NCBI RefSeq assembly: GCF_036373705.1
Contig: NC_089857.1
Coordinates: 33,289,784 to 33,353,783, forward strand
Source: Amia ocellicauda
Taxonomy: Eukaryota; Chordata; Actinopteri; Amiiformes; Amiidae
Reading direction: 5' to 3'
Length of the DNA stretch: 64,000 nt
The first letter of the stretch is position 1, and each line of letters opens with the position of its first letter. Below are positions 63,261 to 64,000 of this stretch, one piece after another. The notes under the pieces were generated by a model. That model saw nothing but the letters and a program-made list of their open reading frames with translations. It had not been told where the DNA came from and ran no database searches. The translations under genes and the position numbers were made by a program.

Positions 63261-64000
63261 GTGAGTGGGGATGAACACAGGATTCATGTTTCTGTGTTTT
63301 GTACAATGCAATCATGAAAGTGAAATGAACCCTTTAAATATTTTGTTCAGCTTATTCTGTGGGCTTATGTTCAGACGGGAATATCAGAAACCAAGAATTA
63401 TGAATTATTACATCCAATGCCAATAGTGCAGACTACAGGCACCTTACATTCAAATATTTGAATTATTTTGCATTCGTGCATTTATTTGCTTGTTCGAAAA
63501 AAATAAAATAATAATAATACATATATATAACTTGTATCTTGGTATAACTGGAGAAAAACGGTTACATTTTCTACACATGAAATATGTTTCATTTGTGTGT
63601 GTGTGTAGTGTCTCTCTCTGATATGCAATAATTATGGTCAATTTGTTTTACCACCATTTAGTGAATGAAACCCTAAGTGGCATCTTTCCTTGTTCTGTTT
63701 GATATATATTACTCTTCTCTAATTTACTTAAAGCCCTGTGGTATTTTTATTATGGAATGTTTATGTGGATAAAATCTAAATGTAAAGGCAACTGTGATAT
63801 AATTTGTTGCTTTAAATGTACACATATGCATATACTGTAGCACATTTCAGGGGTACAATTTCAACATTTCACCTCTGTATACATGTATACAGCCTTATGA
63901 TCTGGTCTTACATTCTCTTATTTCAGAAAATTCAAAAGTGCATATCTGCCATACACAATTTCAGACATAAGATTTCTCACAAGGTGTTATTTTGAAAGAA
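63261..64000 (+). other. GNAQ intron 5 (cut by window edge)
   Basis: AT-rich intron sequence with a short GT run near 63595. No acceptor-plus-exon matching the next GNAQ segment (NRMEESKALF) is present, so exon 6 lies to the right. Confidence 0.85.

Overview
The window is vertebrate nuclear DNA, most likely from a ray-finned fish. It carries three protein-coding genes with GT-AG introns, AT-rich non-coding sequence, many (TA)n and (GT)n microsatellites, and several Tc1/mariner transposons of the kinds common in fish. The order PSAT1(-) - CEP78(-) - GNAQ(+) is the mirror image of human 9q21 (GNAQ, CEP78, PSAT1), so the locus is an old conserved syntenic block. The species cannot be fixed from the sequence alone.

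Layout. Positions 2873-7177 (minus) hold a complete nine-exon PSAT1 (366 codons, serine biosynthesis) with a TATA-less, CCAAT-rich promoter to its right. Positions 8982-19034 (minus) hold a complete fifteen-coding-exon CEP78 (748 codons, a leucine-rich-repeat and coiled-coil centrosome protein), with a GC-rich presumed promoter near 19.9-20.1 kb. All exon phases of both genes join without a frame break. Positions 20.1-33.6 kb are intergenic and rich in mobile elements: a Tc1-type element of DD36E spacing (24228-25452, transposase with two stops), an adjacent Tc1 element with an uninterrupted 337-codon DD34E transposase (25606-27188), two 5'-truncated Tx1/L1-like LINEs lying side by side with clear target-site duplications (28330-29809 and 29838-30433), and a deleted Tc1-type remnant (31666-32284). 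GNAQ (plus) starts at 33678. Its first five coding exons, codons 1-245, lie in the window and the rest is beyond the right edge. A second DD36E copy sits in GNAQ intron 2 (54909-56106).

The three cellular genes do not form a pathway: PSAT1 makes phosphoserine, CEP78 acts at the centriole and cilium, and GNAQ couples receptors to phospholipase C-beta. Their proximity is inherited synteny.

The most unusual observations are: (1) a decayed second copy of GNAQ exon 4 in intron 3 (61964-62098), with both splice sites kept, a stop at the catalytic Arg183 codon and GNA11/GNA14-like residues; (2) two nested stems in the LINE 3' UTR, the inner one kept by three paired compensatory changes between the two copies; (3) an intact Tc1 transposase preceded by a perfect 41-bp inverted repeat. 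No CRISPR array, rRNA or convincing tRNA gene was seen.
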